From Rubrivivax sp. (GTDB lineage: Bacteria > Pseudomonadota > Gammaproteobacteria > Burkholderiales > Burkholderiaceae_C): DNA of 64,000 bases. Position 1 is the stretch's first letter. Every line of letters begins with the position of its first letter. Of the stretch, positions 1 through 9,486 are shown in pieces. Both the position numbers and the translations under genes were made by a program. The stretch spans positions 1-64,000 of the forward strand of contig JAIXWM010000138.1 in NCBI GenBank assembly GCA_027491255.1, written 5' to 3'. The notes below the pieces were generated by a model. The model was not told the DNA's origin. It did not search any database and saw only the letters and a list, made by a program, of their open reading frames with translations.

Positions 1-2
1 CC

Positions 3-3000
3 TACACCGCCACGGTGGACACCACGGCCACGGCGGAGACGGCCACGGTGACGGCGATCACCGACAACGTAGGCATCTTCACCGGCACGGTGACGAGCGG
101 CGGCGTCACCGACGACACCAGCCTGGTGCTCAGCGGCACGCTGGCCACGGCGCTGGTGACGGGTGAGACCGTCCGCATCTTCGACGGCAGCACCTTCCTC
201 GGCATCGCGAGCGCCAGCGGCACGGGCTGGACCTACACCGACGCGCGCACGCTGACGAACACGCAGGCTGTCAGCTACACCGTGCGCGTGGTCGACGCCG
301 CGGGCAACCAGGGCACGGCCAGCAGCGCCTACACCGCAACGCTCGACACCACGGCGCCGACCGGCACGCCTGCGGCCATCGCCAGCTACGTGGACAACGT
401 AGGCTCGGTGCTGAGCAACACGTCGACGGCGGCGACCACCGACGACAGGACGCCGGGCCTGAACATCGGCAACCCGCCCAGCGGCGCCACAGGAGCCGTG
501 TTGTACGTGGACGGGGTGCTGACCGCGGCGACGCTGAGCGGCGGGGTGCTGACGCCGAACGCGGCGCTGGCCCTGGGTCAGCGGGCGCTGACCTACGCCT
601 GGGTCGACGCGGCCGGCAATGTCGGCGTGCAGAGCCCCACCTACAGCTTGACCACCGAGGACCATGTCGTGGTCCTCAAGGAAGCCAAAGTCACGGGCGT
701 GATGCTGAGCGGTGCCACGGGCATCCAGAACAGCACGCTGAACGCCGGCGACGTGCTGACGGCCGCGGTCACCTTCGACGAGGCGGTGAGCGTGGTGACG
801 ACCGGCGGCAGGCCGACGCTGGCGCTGAACATCGGCAGTGCGACGGTGCAGGCGGCCTACAGCAGCATCTCCAGTGACGGCAAGGTGCTGAGCTTCACCT
901 ACACGGTGCTGGCAGGCCAGAACGATGCCGACGGCATCTCGATCGGCGCGGACGCGCTGGTGCTGAACGGGGGCACGATCCGCAATGCTGCGGGCACCGC
1001 GGCGACGCTGACGCACGTGGCGGTGGCCGCCAACGCGAACTATCGGGTCGACACCACGGTGACCGCGGGCACGCTGGGCCTGGCGAACTTCACCGACACG
1101 GGCAGCAGCGGCAGCGACTTCATCAGCAGCGACAACAGCTTCGACCTCACCGTCGGCGGCGCGGAGGCCGGCAGCACCGCGGCTTACGAGGTGTCGACCA
1201 ACGGCGGCGCGAGCTGGGTCCGCACGACGGCTGCACAGACCGGCCTGGGCGACGGCAGCTACCGCTTCCGCGCCGTGGTCAGCGATGCGGCGGGCAACAG
1301 CGCGCCGACGGCTGTGGTCGGCGTGACGGTGGATCGCACCGCTCCCGTCGCGGGCACGCTGAGCCTGGCGAACTTCACCGACTCGGGCACGAGCAGCAGC
1401 GACTTCCTCAGCAACGACAACAGATTCGACCTCACGCTCACCGGCGCCGAGGCCGGCAGTACCGTGGCCTACGAGGTGTCGATCGACGGCGGCGCGAGCT
1501 GGACGTCGACGACGGCTGCGCAATCCACCCTGCGAGACGGCAGCTACCACTTCCGCGCCTTGGTCAGCGACGCGGCAGGCAACAGCGCGCCGACCGCGTC
1601 CGTCGGCGTCACGTTGGATACGGCGGTGCCGACGAAGTCGGCCGCCATCTCCGCCGTCATCGACGATGTGGGGCCGGTGAGGGGGACCGTCCGCGACGGG
1701 GAGCAGACCGACGACTCGAGCCTTCTCCTGAGCGGTACGCTGTCGGCCGCGCTCGCCGCGGACGAGACGCTGCGCGTCTTCGATGAGGAAACGCTGTTGG
1801 GCGTGGCCAAGGTCAGCGGGACGGGCTGGACGTTTGCAGACCCGCGCATCCTGGCGGACGACCACAAGGCGACCTACAGGGTGCGCGTGGTCGACGCCGC
1901 GGGCAACCTGGGCCCGCGGAGTTCCGACTACCAGGTCGAAATCCAGACGTCGTCGGCCGCGGTGACGAGCGTGGCGCTGAGCGGTGCCACGGGCATGCAG
2001 AACGGCACGCTGAACGCGGGCGACGTGCTGACGTCCACGGTCACCTTCAGCGAGGCGGTGACCGTGGCGACGGACGGCGGCACGCCCACGCTGGCGCTGG
2101 ACATCGGCGGCACGGTGGTGCTGGCCACCTACAGCGACATCTCGAGCGACGGCAAGGCGCTGAGCTTCCGCTACACGGTGCAGGTCGGCCAGAACGACGC
2201 CGACGGCGTCTCGATCGGCGCTGACGCGCTCACGCTCAATGGCGGCACGATACGCAGCGCCGCCGGCATCGATGCCTCTCTGACGCATCCGTCGGTGTCC
2301 GCCAACCCGGGGTACCGGGTGGATACCTTGGCGCCCCTGGCGGGGTCGGCAGCCCTTTCGAACTTCACCGACACGGGCAGCAGCGGCAGCGACTTCCTCA
2401 GCAGCGACAACAGCTTCGACCTCACGGTCGGTGGCGCCGAGGCCGGCAGCGTGGTGGCCTACCAGGTGTCGACCGACGGCGGCGCGAGCTGGGCGCCGAC
2501 GACGGCTGCGCAATCCAGCCTACGCGACGGGAGCTACCGCTTCCGCGCCGTGGTCAGGGACGCGGCGGGCAACAGCGCGCCGACGGCTGTGGTCGGCGTG
2601 ACGGTGGACACCACCGCCCCGGTCGCGGGCACGCTGGGCCTGGCGAACTTCACCGACTCAGGCACGAGCAGCAGCGACTTCCTCAGCAGCGACAACAGCT
2701 TCGACCTCACGGTCGGCGGCGCCGAGGCCGGCAACGTGGTGGCCTACCAGGTGTCGATCGACGGCGGCACGAACTGGGCGCCGACGACGGCTGCGCAATC
2801 CAGCCTGGGCGACGGAAGCTACCGCTTCCGCGCGGTGGTCAGCGACGCGGCGGGCAACAGCGCGCCGACGGCTTCGGTCAGCGTCACCTTGGACCGTACT
2901 GCACCGAGCGGCACGCCGACGCCCATCTCGAGCTATGTGGACAACGTGGGCGCCGCGCAGGGCCCCACGGCCACCGCGGCGATCACCGACGACGCGACGC

Positions 3001-5069
3001 CGGGACTGAACATCGGCGACGTGCCGGCCGACGCCACGGGCGCGGTGTTGTACGTGGACGGATTGCAGACCGCCGCGACGCTCAGCGGCGGAGTGCTGAC
3101 GCCGAATGCAGCGCTGCAGGATGGCCCGCATTCGTTCCGTCATGCCTGGGTGGACGCGGCGGGTAATGTCGGCCTGCCGAGCGCCGACTACGCGCTGGTC
3201 ATCGACACCTCGCTCGTCGACAGCCCCACCGTGACGAGCGTCACCTTGACCGGCGCCGTCGGCCTCCAGAATGACACGCTGAATGCCGGCGACTACGTCA
3301 TCGCCACCGTCACCTTCAGCGCAGTGGTGGATGTATCGACCGACGGAGGCTGGCCGACGCTCGCGCTCGACATCGGCGGCACGACGGTGCACGCCGCCTA
3401 CAGTGGCGGTTCCGGTACCACGGCGCTGACCTTCATCCATCAGGTGCCGGCGGGCCAGAACGACGCCAACGGCATCTCGGTCGGCGCTGATGCGATTGCC
3501 CTGAACGGCGGCGCGATCCGAAACGCCGCCGGCACGCCCGCCTCGCTGACGCACGCGGCGGTCGCCAGCAACCCAGGCTACCTGGTCGACACCTCGGCGC
3601 CGGTGGCAGGGGAGGCGGCGCTGTCGAACTTCATCGACACGGGCAGCAGCGGCAGCGACTTCGTCAGCAGCGACAACAGCTTCGACCTCGTGCTCACCGG
3701 TGCGGAGGTCGGCAGCAGCGTGGCCTACGAAGTGTCGACCGACGGTGGCACGAGCTGGGCGCCCACGGCAGCCGGCCAGACCGGCCTGGCCGACGGCAGC
3801 TATCGCTACCGCGCCGTGGTCAGCGACCAGGCCGGCAACATCGCCTTCGCCAACGAGGTGGCCGTCACCGTGGACAGCACGCCGCCGTCCATGACGGCCG
3901 TTGTCGATGCCATCGTCGACGACGTCGGCGCAGTGCAGGGTACGGTGGCCCGCGGGGGAGTGACCGACGACGCGAGCCTGTCGCTGCGCGGCACGCTCGG
4001 CGCCCCTCTCGCCGACGGCGAGACGCTGCGGGTCTACGACGGCGGGGCCTTCCTCGGCAGCGCCACGGTCGCCGCCGGCAGCACCCTCTGGACCTTCGAC
4101 GACGCGCGCACGCTGACCCAGGGTCAGCAAGTCGCATACACCGTCCGCATGGCCGATGCGGCGGGCAACGAGGGCGCGGCCGGCGCGGCCTACGGCGCCA
4201 CCATCGACTTGCGGGCGCCGCTGCCCTCGGCGACCGTGACAGGTCTGTACGACAACTACATGACAAGAAGGGGCCCGGTCGCGCGCGGCGGCCGGACAGA
4301 CGACCCGACGCCTGCGTTGTCGGGCTCGCTGAGCGCGGAACTGTCGCAGGGCCAGCAGGTTCGCGTCTACGCCGGCGAGCAGGACCTGGGTGTCGCGACG
4401 GTTTCGGGCACGACATGGCGTTTCACGCCCGATGACACCTTCATCGAGCCGCTGCGGGGCACCTCGGTGACCTACTCGGCACGGGTTGTCGATGCATCCG
4501 GTCGGCGCTCCGATGTTGGCGCGGGCGACGACTTCCTTGTGCGGTTCGTCTCGGCCAACGGGGATACCATGCCGGGATCTCGCTCGCCTCAGGGCCCCGG
4601 CAAGGGTGGCGACGCCGTCTTCAGCGCAATCGGCGAGGATGAGGGCGCGCGCCTCACCTTCTCAGCGGTCTATGTCGGCGGCGATTCGGGCTCGATGGTG
4701 GAGTACGTCGGCGATGGCGCCGCCAACGCCCTGACGAGCACGCCTGCCCAAGCCGCCGGCATCGACAGTCCGAGCAGCGGCACGCTGCGTTCCTTCGAAG
4801 CGCTGACGGCCGTCACGGCCGCCGAAGTGCTGGAACTGCCGGGCCAGAACCTGTTCAACGTCGACGACAACGCCGCGGTGGCGGACGCCTTGAAGCAGTT
4901 GGTGGCCCGCAACGGCCAGGCCGGCGGCCCGGCGCCCGGGGCCGATACCGGCTGGCTGCACCACGACACAGTCCTCGGCAGCGGCCTGGCTGACCAGACC
5001 TGGACCGACCCGCTGCAGCGTGCGCAACTGCTGATTGCGCCGAACCTGTCGGTCATCGGGGGGGCCTGA
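3..5069 (+). CDS. Giant Ig-like-repeat surface/adhesin protein, 5'-truncated
   Basis: The reading frame is open from the window edge, so the N-terminus and any secretion signal lie upstream; at least 1,688 residues are present. It is built from four kinds of repeat. Type A (about 85 residues, core SSDNSFDL and DGSYRFRAVVSDAAGNSAPT) starts near 1075, 1360, 2350, 2640 and 3615. Type B (core NAGDVLTxxVTFxEAV) occurs near 690, 1960 and 3225. Type C (TDDxSLxLSGTL, then ETLRVFDG) occurs near 45, 1640, 3900 and 4230. Type D (SYVDNVG, VLYVDG) occurs near 355 and 2910. These resemble bacterial Ig-like domains of large secreted adhesins. The last ~150 residues are non-repetitive, end in SVIGGA, and show no autotransporter barrel or glycine-rich RTX nonapeptides. 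A role in adhesion or matrix formation is inferred. The downstream glycosyltransferases may modify it. Confidence 0.8.
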   Translation, partial: YTATVDTTATAETATVTAITDNVGIFTGTVTSGGVTDDTSLVLSGTLATALVTGETVRIFDGSTFLGIASASGTGWTYTDARTLTNTQAVSYTVRVVDAAGNQGTASSAYTATLDTTAPTGTPAAIASYVDNVGSVLSNTSTAATTDDRTPGLNIGNPPSGATGAVLYVDGVLTAATLSGGVLTPNAALALGQRALTYAWVDAAGNVGVQSPTYSLTTEDHVVVLKEAKVTGVMLSGATGIQNSTLNAGDVLTAAVTFDEAVSVVTTGGRPTLALNIGSATVQAAYSSISSDGKVLSFTYTVLAGQNDADGISIGADALVLNGGTIRNAAGTAATLTHVAVAANANYRVDTTVTAGTLGLANFTDTGSSGSDFISSDNSFDLTVGGAEAGSTAAYEVSTNGGASWVRTTAAQTGLGDGSYRFRAVVSDAAGNSAPTAVVGVTVDRTAPVAGTLSLANFTDSGTSSSDFLSNDNRFDLTLTGAEAGSTVAYEVSIDGGASWTSTTAAQSTLRDGSYHFRALVSDAAGNSAPTASVGVTLDTAVPTKSAAISAVIDDVGPVRGTVRDGEQTDDSSLLLSGTLSAALAADETLRVFDEETLLGVAKVSGTGWTFADPRILADDHKATYRVRVVDAAGNLGPRSSDYQVEIQTSSAAVTSVALSGATGMQNGTLNAGDVLTSTVTFSEAVTVATDGGTPTLALDIGGTVVLATYSDISSDGKALSFRYTVQVGQNDADGVSIGADALTLNGGTIRSAAGIDASLTHPSVSANPGYRVDTLAPLAGSAALSNFTDTGSSGSDFLSSDNSFDLTVGGAEAGSVVAYQVSTDGGASWAPTTAAQSSLRDGSYRFRAVVRDAAGNSAPTAVVGVTVDTTAPVAGTLGLANFTDSGTSSSDFLSSDNSFDLTVGGAEAGNVVAYQVSIDGGTNWAPTTAAQSSLGDGSYRFRAVVSDAAGNSAPTASVSVTLDRTAPSGTPTPISSYVDNVGAAQGPTATAAITDDATPGLNIGDVPADATGAVLYVDGLQTAATLSGGVLTPNAALQDGPHSFRHAWVDAAGNVGLPSADYALVIDTSLVDSPTVTSVTLTGAVGLQNDTLNAGDYVIATVTFSAVVDVSTDGGWPTLALDIGGTTVHAAYSGGSGTTALTFIHQVPAGQNDANGISVGADAIALNGGAIRNAAGTPASLTHAAVASNPGYLVDTSAPVAGEAALSNFIDTGSSGSDFVSSDNSFDLVLTGAEVGSSVAYEVSTDGGTSWAPTAAGQTGLADGSYRYRAVVSDQAGNIAFANEVAVTVDSTPPSMTAVVDAIVDDVGAVQGTVARGGVTDDASLSLRGTLGAPLADGETLRVYDGGAFLGSATVAAGSTLWTFDDARTLTQGQQVAYTVRMADAAGNEGAAGAAYGATIDLRAPLPSATVTGLYDNYMTRRGPVARGGRTDDPTPALSGSLSAELSQGQQVRVYAGEQDLGVATVSGTTWRFTPDDTFIEPLRGTSVTYSARVVDASGRRSDVGAGDDFLVRFVSANGDTMPGSRSPQGPGKGGDAVFSAIGEDEGARLTFSAVYVGGDSGSMVEYVGDGAANALTSTPAQAAGIDSPSSGTLRSFEALTAVTAAEVLELPGQNLFNVDDNAAVADALKQLVARNGQAGGPAPGADTGWLHHDTVLGSGLADQTWTDPLQRAQLLIAPNLSVIGGA

Positions 5070-5242
5070 GAGCTTGAGATGCCCGCCCGCGCGCGTGCCC
5101 GGCGCGCGCACGCTCGGGCCGGGTCGGTGGCCTGGTCCCATGACCTTCGAGCACCTTGTGCCCGAGCCCGACGCGTGATATGAGCGCTTGACTCCTGGTT
5201 TTTCGGAAACTCGTCCGGCGCGCATCAGCGCGACAATCGAGG

Positions 5243-5920
5243 GTGATGCTTCGTTTCGTGACAGCCACCCGTCTGAGTCGTGCCGAATTCCTGGCCCGGG
5301 CGCCCTTGTGTCGCACGGTGGAGTTGGTGGCGCAGCGCGGCGGGGTTGCGCTGGAGGTGCATGTCGAGAACCGCACGCCGCTGCCCGAGCTCTACAACCG
5401 GGCGATCGATCTGGCCGAACCTGACGACCTGCTCGCCTTCGCGCACGACGACCTCTGGATCGACGACTGGATGATCGCGTGGCGTCTTGAAGAGGCCTTG
5501 GAGCGCTTCGACGTCGTCGGCGTGGCGGGGGCGCGGCGGCGGCGGCCGGGGCAGACATCCTGGTGGTGGAACGCGCAGACACAGACGCGCGACCACCCTC
5601 ACCTCAGCGGCTGGGTCGGCCACGGCGACCGTGGCCATCCGATGGTCAATGTCTATGGCCATGTGCCTGCAGAAGTGAAGTTGCTGGATGGCGTGCTGCT
5701 GGTGGTGCGGGCACGCACCTTGCGCGAAGCCGGCGTGCGCTTCGACCCGGTCTTCGCCTTCGACTTCTACGACCTGGACTTCTGCCGTCAGTGCGAGCGC
5801 GCGGGTCTGCGCATGGGTACCTGGCCCATCGCGGTGACGCACGAGAGCATCGGCAAGGGCATCAGCGGCCCGGCCTGGGCCGAGGCGCGTGACGTCTATC
5901 TGCGCAAGTGGGGCGACTGA
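5243..5920 (+). CDS. Small GT-A-like glycosyltransferase (StrF / Glyco_tranf_2_5 type)
   Basis: This is a 225-residue cytoplasmic protein without membrane segments. It looks like the short glycosyltransferase family containing the StrF domain. The features are an early acidic patch LLAFAHDDLWIDDW (a DxD-like sugar-nucleotide and metal site, residues ~65-78), a WWWNAQTQ stretch, and a FDFYDLDFCRQCERAG segment (~170-185), followed by THESIGKG. The donor and acceptor sugars cannot be read from the sequence. GTG at 5243 is followed directly by ATG at 5246, so either could start the protein; GAGGG lies just upstream. It stands between the adhesin and the GT41 enzyme on the same strand, which suggests work on a shared glycan or protein substrate. 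Confidence 0.7.
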   Translation: MMLRFVTATRLSRAEFLARAPLCRTVELVAQRGGVALEVHVENRTPLPELYNRAIDLAEPDDLLAFAHDDLWIDDWMIAWRLEEALERFDVVGVAGARRRRPGQTSWWWNAQTQTRDHPHLSGWVGHGDRGHPMVNVYGHVPAEVKLLDGVLLVVRARTLREAGVRFDPVFAFDFYDLDFCRQCERAGLRMGTWPIAVTHESIGKGISGPAWAEARDVYLRKWGD

Positions 5921-5987
5921 GACGCTGAGAGTCTTTCTCCAAGACGAGACGGCGTCCCCGCGCCGTGTGCATGCAAAAGGGTAGACG

Positions 5988-8582
5988 ATGGCTGCGACGA
6001 AGAGCGAGAACAAGGACAAGGCTCCGGGCGCGAAGGCGACCGCCGGGCGGGGCGGCAAGTCGGCCGCCGCGCGCGCCAGTGCCGCCCCGGCTGGAGAGAC
6101 CGCCGCTGGTGGCGTCGAGGCGTCAGCCGCGGTCCCCACCGCGGCGCCGCAGCCGCGCGCCCGCAGTCCGCTGGCGCAGGCCGCGGCGGCAGTACTCGAT
6201 GGCGGGCGTGGCGCAGCGATGCCCGTCGACCTGTCCGACGAGGCGCAGTTGCGCGCGGCGCTGAAGCAGGCTCCTGAGGACCCGGCCCTGTGGAGCAACC
6301 TCGGCCGCTTGCTGCGTCAGCGCAAGGAGACCGGCGAGGCCATCGAGTGCTACCGCAAGGCTGCAGCCTCGCCGCTGGCCCCCGCGCCGGTTTGGTTCAA
6401 CCTGGCCAATGCGCTGATGGACAAGGGCGAGTTCGAGGAGGCGCTGGCGGCCTGCGACGGCGCGATCGAGCGCGACGCCTCGATGTCGCCGGCCCGTCTG
6501 CAGCGCGCGCGCTGCCTCGTGAAGCTGGACCGCCTGGAGGCCGCGCGCGACGCCTATGCCACCCTGCTGCGTGCCGACGAGAAGGACTTCAGCGCCTGGC
6601 TCGAGCTGGGCAACGTCTGCCGCCGGCTCGGCAACCCCGAGCGCGCGGCCGAGTGCTATGAACTGGCCGCCGAGTGCCGGCCCGCAGACCACCGCGGCCA
6701 CCTCGCTGCAGCGCGCGCGCTCGGCGCCATGGGCGAGCACGAAAAGGCCGCCATCCACTACCACAAGGCGGTCGTGGCCTGCGCCGGCAAGGCCACCGGG
6801 CTGGCCGAACTGCACCACCAGATGGGCCGCTTCAGGCTCGACGACGGCGACGTGCCGCGAGCGCTGGAGTCGCTGCGCCAGGCGAGCATGGCCGCGCGCC
6901 TGGCCGGCGAGGCGATGGACCTGGAGGCGACCTGCGAGATCCGCATCGACCTGGCCGACGCGCTGATGCGCCTGGGCCTGATGGACAACGCCCACGGCGT
7001 GATGCAGCAGGCCTCGGCGGCGCAGTCCGAGGCGACGCTGGTGCGGCTGGCGCAGACGGCCTTTCGCTTCAACCAGTGGGAGGGCGCGCTGGCGGTGCTG
7101 CGGCGCAACGTCGAGCTGCACCCGCAGAGCTCGCTGGCCTACTTCAACCTCGCGCACATGCTGGCCGAGTGCTCCATGCTCGAGGAGGCGCTGGTCCAGC
7201 TGGGCCGCGCCGAGGCGCTCGCCACGCAGCCGCTGGCGGGCGCGACCTCGCTGCGTGGCGCGATCGCCGGGCGCACCGGCGACGCCGACCGCGCGCTCGA
7301 GCTGTACAAGCAGGCCGCCACCGGCGCCGAGGCCGACCGCATGCGTTCGAGCGCGGCGATGAGCTCGCTCTACAGCGACACGCTCACCCCGATGCAGGTG
7401 GCCCAGCTGCACCGCGAGCTGTTCGCGCCGCTGGCCGAGGGCGCCCGGCCGCGTGCCAGCTTCGCCAACCCGCGCACGCTGGACCGCCCGCTGCGGGTGG
7501 GCCTGGTGACGGCCGACTTCCACCACCAGCACCCGGTCAACATCTTCATGCAGCCGGTGCTCGCGCGCTGGGACCACGCGCGTTTTCCGCTGACGACCTA
7601 TTTCTGCGGCGTGAGCCACGACGACCAGACGACACTGGCGCGGCAGCGCAGCGACACCTGGCGCGAGGTCACGCACGCCACGGCGGGGCAGCTCGCGCGC
7701 CAGGTGGAGGACGACGCCATCGACATCCTGTTCGACCTGGCCGGCCACACCGGGCAGCAGCGGATCGCGATGTTCGCGCGCCGCATGGCGCCGGTGCAGG
7801 TGACCTTCCTGGGTTACCCCGGCTCCACCGGCGCGCCGAACATGGACTGGATCATCGGCGACCCGGTGGTCACCCCGCCCGAGGCCGACGATCTGTGCTC
7901 CGAGCGCGTGTGGCGGCTGCCGCACACGGTGTTCTGCTATTCGCCCGAGGCCGACTATCCCTTCCCGACGCTGGGCGCGGAGGCGGCGCGCCGGCCCTTG
8001 ACCTTTGCGTCGTTCAACAACATCGCCAAGCTCACGCCGCACAGCGTGGGACTGTGGGCGCGCATCCTGCAGGCGGTGCCGGGCTCGCGCCTGCTGCTGA
8101 AGGCGCCGAGCTTCGGCGACGCGCTGGCGCAGCAGCGCTACCGCGAGATGTTCGCCCGCCTGGGCGTGGATCCGGCCCGGCTGATGTTCCGCGGCGCCAC
8201 CCCGCTGTACGACATGATGGGCGAGTACGGCGATGTCGACATCGCCCTCGACCCGGTGCCCTACAACGGGGGCACGACGACGCTGCAGGCGATGTGGCAG
8301 GGCGTGCCGGTGGTGGTGAAGGCCGGCGGCCACTTCGTCTCGCGCATGGGCGCGAGCTTCATGACCGCCGCCGGCCTGCCCGAGTGGGTGGCCACCGACG
8401 ACGACGGCTATGTCGACATCGCCCGCCGCATGGCGGCCGACCGCGGCGCGCTGCTCGAGCTCAAGCGCGGCCTGCGCCAGCGCCAGCTCGCCCGCCCGGG
8501 CTGGGACATCGACGGCTATGCCGCCGATTTCATGCGCGCCTTGGAGGGGATGTGGGCGCAGTGGTGCGAGGCCGAAGCCTGA
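5988..8582 (+). CDS. TPR-repeat O-GlcNAc transferase-like protein (GT41, SPINDLY/OGT type)
   Basis: The protein has 864 residues. An Ala/Lys/Pro-rich N-terminal tail (1-75) is followed by about ten tetratricopeptide repeats (~85-470), for example ALWSNLGRLLRQRKETGEAI. The C-terminal half (~500-860) is the bipartite GT41 catalytic region: RVGLVTADFHHQHP, LFDLAGHTGQQRI, QVTFLGYPGSTGAPNMDW, FASFNNIAKLTPHSVGLW, and the nucleotide-sugar segment DPVPYNGGTTTLQAMWQGV. Known family members transfer GlcNAc, fucose or hexose from a nucleotide sugar to Ser/Thr or Asn of proteins in the cytoplasm; the TPR superhelix binds the protein substrate. ATG 5988 follows AAGGG with suitable spacing. Position downstream of the repeat adhesin suggests a protein target, but this is inference. 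Confidence 0.85.
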   Translation: MAATKSENKDKAPGAKATAGRGGKSAAARASAAPAGETAAGGVEASAAVPTAAPQPRARSPLAQAAAAVLDGGRGAAMPVDLSDEAQLRAALKQAPEDPALWSNLGRLLRQRKETGEAIECYRKAAASPLAPAPVWFNLANALMDKGEFEEALAACDGAIERDASMSPARLQRARCLVKLDRLEAARDAYATLLRADEKDFSAWLELGNVCRRLGNPERAAECYELAAECRPADHRGHLAAARALGAMGEHEKAAIHYHKAVVACAGKATGLAELHHQMGRFRLDDGDVPRALESLRQASMAARLAGEAMDLEATCEIRIDLADALMRLGLMDNAHGVMQQASAAQSEATLVRLAQTAFRFNQWEGALAVLRRNVELHPQSSLAYFNLAHMLAECSMLEEALVQLGRAEALATQPLAGATSLRGAIAGRTGDADRALELYKQAATGAEADRMRSSAAMSSLYSDTLTPMQVAQLHRELFAPLAEGARPRASFANPRTLDRPLRVGLVTADFHHQHPVNIFMQPVLARWDHARFPLTTYFCGVSHDDQTTLARQRSDTWREVTHATAGQLARQVEDDAIDILFDLAGHTGQQRIAMFARRMAPVQVTFLGYPGSTGAPNMDWIIGDPVVTPPEADDLCSERVWRLPHTVFCYSPEADYPFPTLGAEAARRPLTFASFNNIAKLTPHSVGLWARILQAVPGSRLLLKAPSFGDALAQQRYREMFARLGVDPARLMFRGATPLYDMMGEYGDVDIALDPVPYNGGTTTLQAMWQGVPVVVKAGGHFVSRMGASFMTAAGLPEWVATDDDGYVDIARRMAADRGALLELKRGLRQRQLARPGWDIDGYAADFMRALEGMWAQWCEAEA

Positions 8583-8615
8583 CCACCGCTGCGGGCGCGC
8601 TGCAGCGCCCGGTGC

Positions 8616-9314
8616 TCAAGCCCCGACGCTCAGCTCGTTGACGACGGTGCGCACGCCCGGGGCGGCCCAGACGGCGCCCTGGATGGCGTCGCGCTCCTGC
8701 CAGGAGTGGACCTGGCCGCGCAGCGTGACCTTGGAGCCGTCCACGGCGACGTCGATGCGGCGCGCCTCGCGCAGGGCCTGGCGCTGCAGCGCCTGCTCGA
8801 TGCGCGAGGACAGGTCGGTGGGCGCGGCCTTGGCGGCGAGGGTGATCTCGTTGCTGATGCCGACGACGCCGGTCAGCGGCCGCACCGCCTTCTCGGCGGC
8901 GCGGCGCTGGAACTCCCAGTCGACCTCGCCGGCCAGGTGCACCCAGCCGTGCTCGACCGTCACGCGCAGGCGGTCGGCGCTCAGGCGGGCCTGCCACTGC
9001 AGGGCCTGCGCGGCGGCGGCGGCGATCTCGCTGTCGCTGCGCCGGTGCTGCGGCGCCAGCGTGACGTCGACCTCCATCGCCACGGCCTTCACGCCGGGCA
9101 GGCGGCGCAGCGCGCGCTCGATGGCGAACTTCTCGGCGTAGGTGTCGAGGTGGCCGCTGACGGTGACGACGCCGTCCTTGACGCCGACGCCCACCGATGC
9201 CGCGTTGATCTCGGGGTCCCATTCGATCTCGGCGAGCACGTCCTTCTTCAATTCGCTGTCGGTCTTGCGCACCGTGCTGCTGGCGCTGCTGCTCGAGGTG
9301 GTCTGCGGGTTCAT
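8616..9314 (-). CDS. Triple BON-domain protein (OsmY-like, no signal peptide)
   Basis: The protein has 232 residues and three BON domains at about 17-85, 92-160 and 167-232. Each has the pattern of an amphipathic helix, V-x-V-x-x-G-x-V-x-L-x-G, a helix with A-x-x-A, then a GV-x-x-V-x-N/D strand; examples are VGVGVKDGVVTVSGHLDT and VDGSKVTLRGQVHS. BON domains bind phospholipid or other macromolecules, and family members such as OsmY are stress-induced. OsmY is periplasmic, but no signal peptide is visible here; the N-terminus is Ser/Thr-rich (MNPQTTSSSSASSTV). ATG at 9314 is chosen because AGGAGA lies 8 nt upstream; the frame stays open far beyond it only because of high G+C. It is divergent from the host-attachment-type gene at 9487. 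Confidence 0.82.
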   Translation of the reverse strand: MNPQTTSSSSASSTVRKTDSELKKDVLAEIEWDPEINAASVGVGVKDGVVTVSGHLDTYAEKFAIERALRRLPGVKAVAMEVDVTLAPQHRRSDSEIAAAAAQALQWQARLSADRLRVTVEHGWVHLAGEVDWEFQRRAAEKAVRPLTGVVGISNEITLAAKAAPTDLSSRIEQALQRQALREARRIDVAVDGSKVTLRGQVHSWQERDAIQGAVWAAPGVRTVVNELSVGA

Positions 9315-9486
9315 GCTGTGGTTCTCCTGGTCGTGCCGCCCTGCATGGGCAGCGATCAAGCTGGGGATGGGCGGCGATCTTCGGGCGGGCCGAGCCCGCC
9401 GACTTGAGCCCGCGCAAGGCTTGCAAGTGGTGCGCGTCCACATTGGGACGCAGGCGCCGGGTGGGCCGGCGCAGGGAGCAAGACCG

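Noticed and set aside
2658..4130. Long minus-strand open frame opposite the giant surface protein
   Set aside because: It mirrors the repeat gene in a high-G+C region, shows no domain, and its composition (Arg/Ala/Val-His rich) is typical of antisense frames.
6123..8333. 736-codon minus-strand frame opposite the GT41 gene
   Set aside because: Antisense shadow of a well-supported coding sequence; His/Arg/Gln-rich with no motif.
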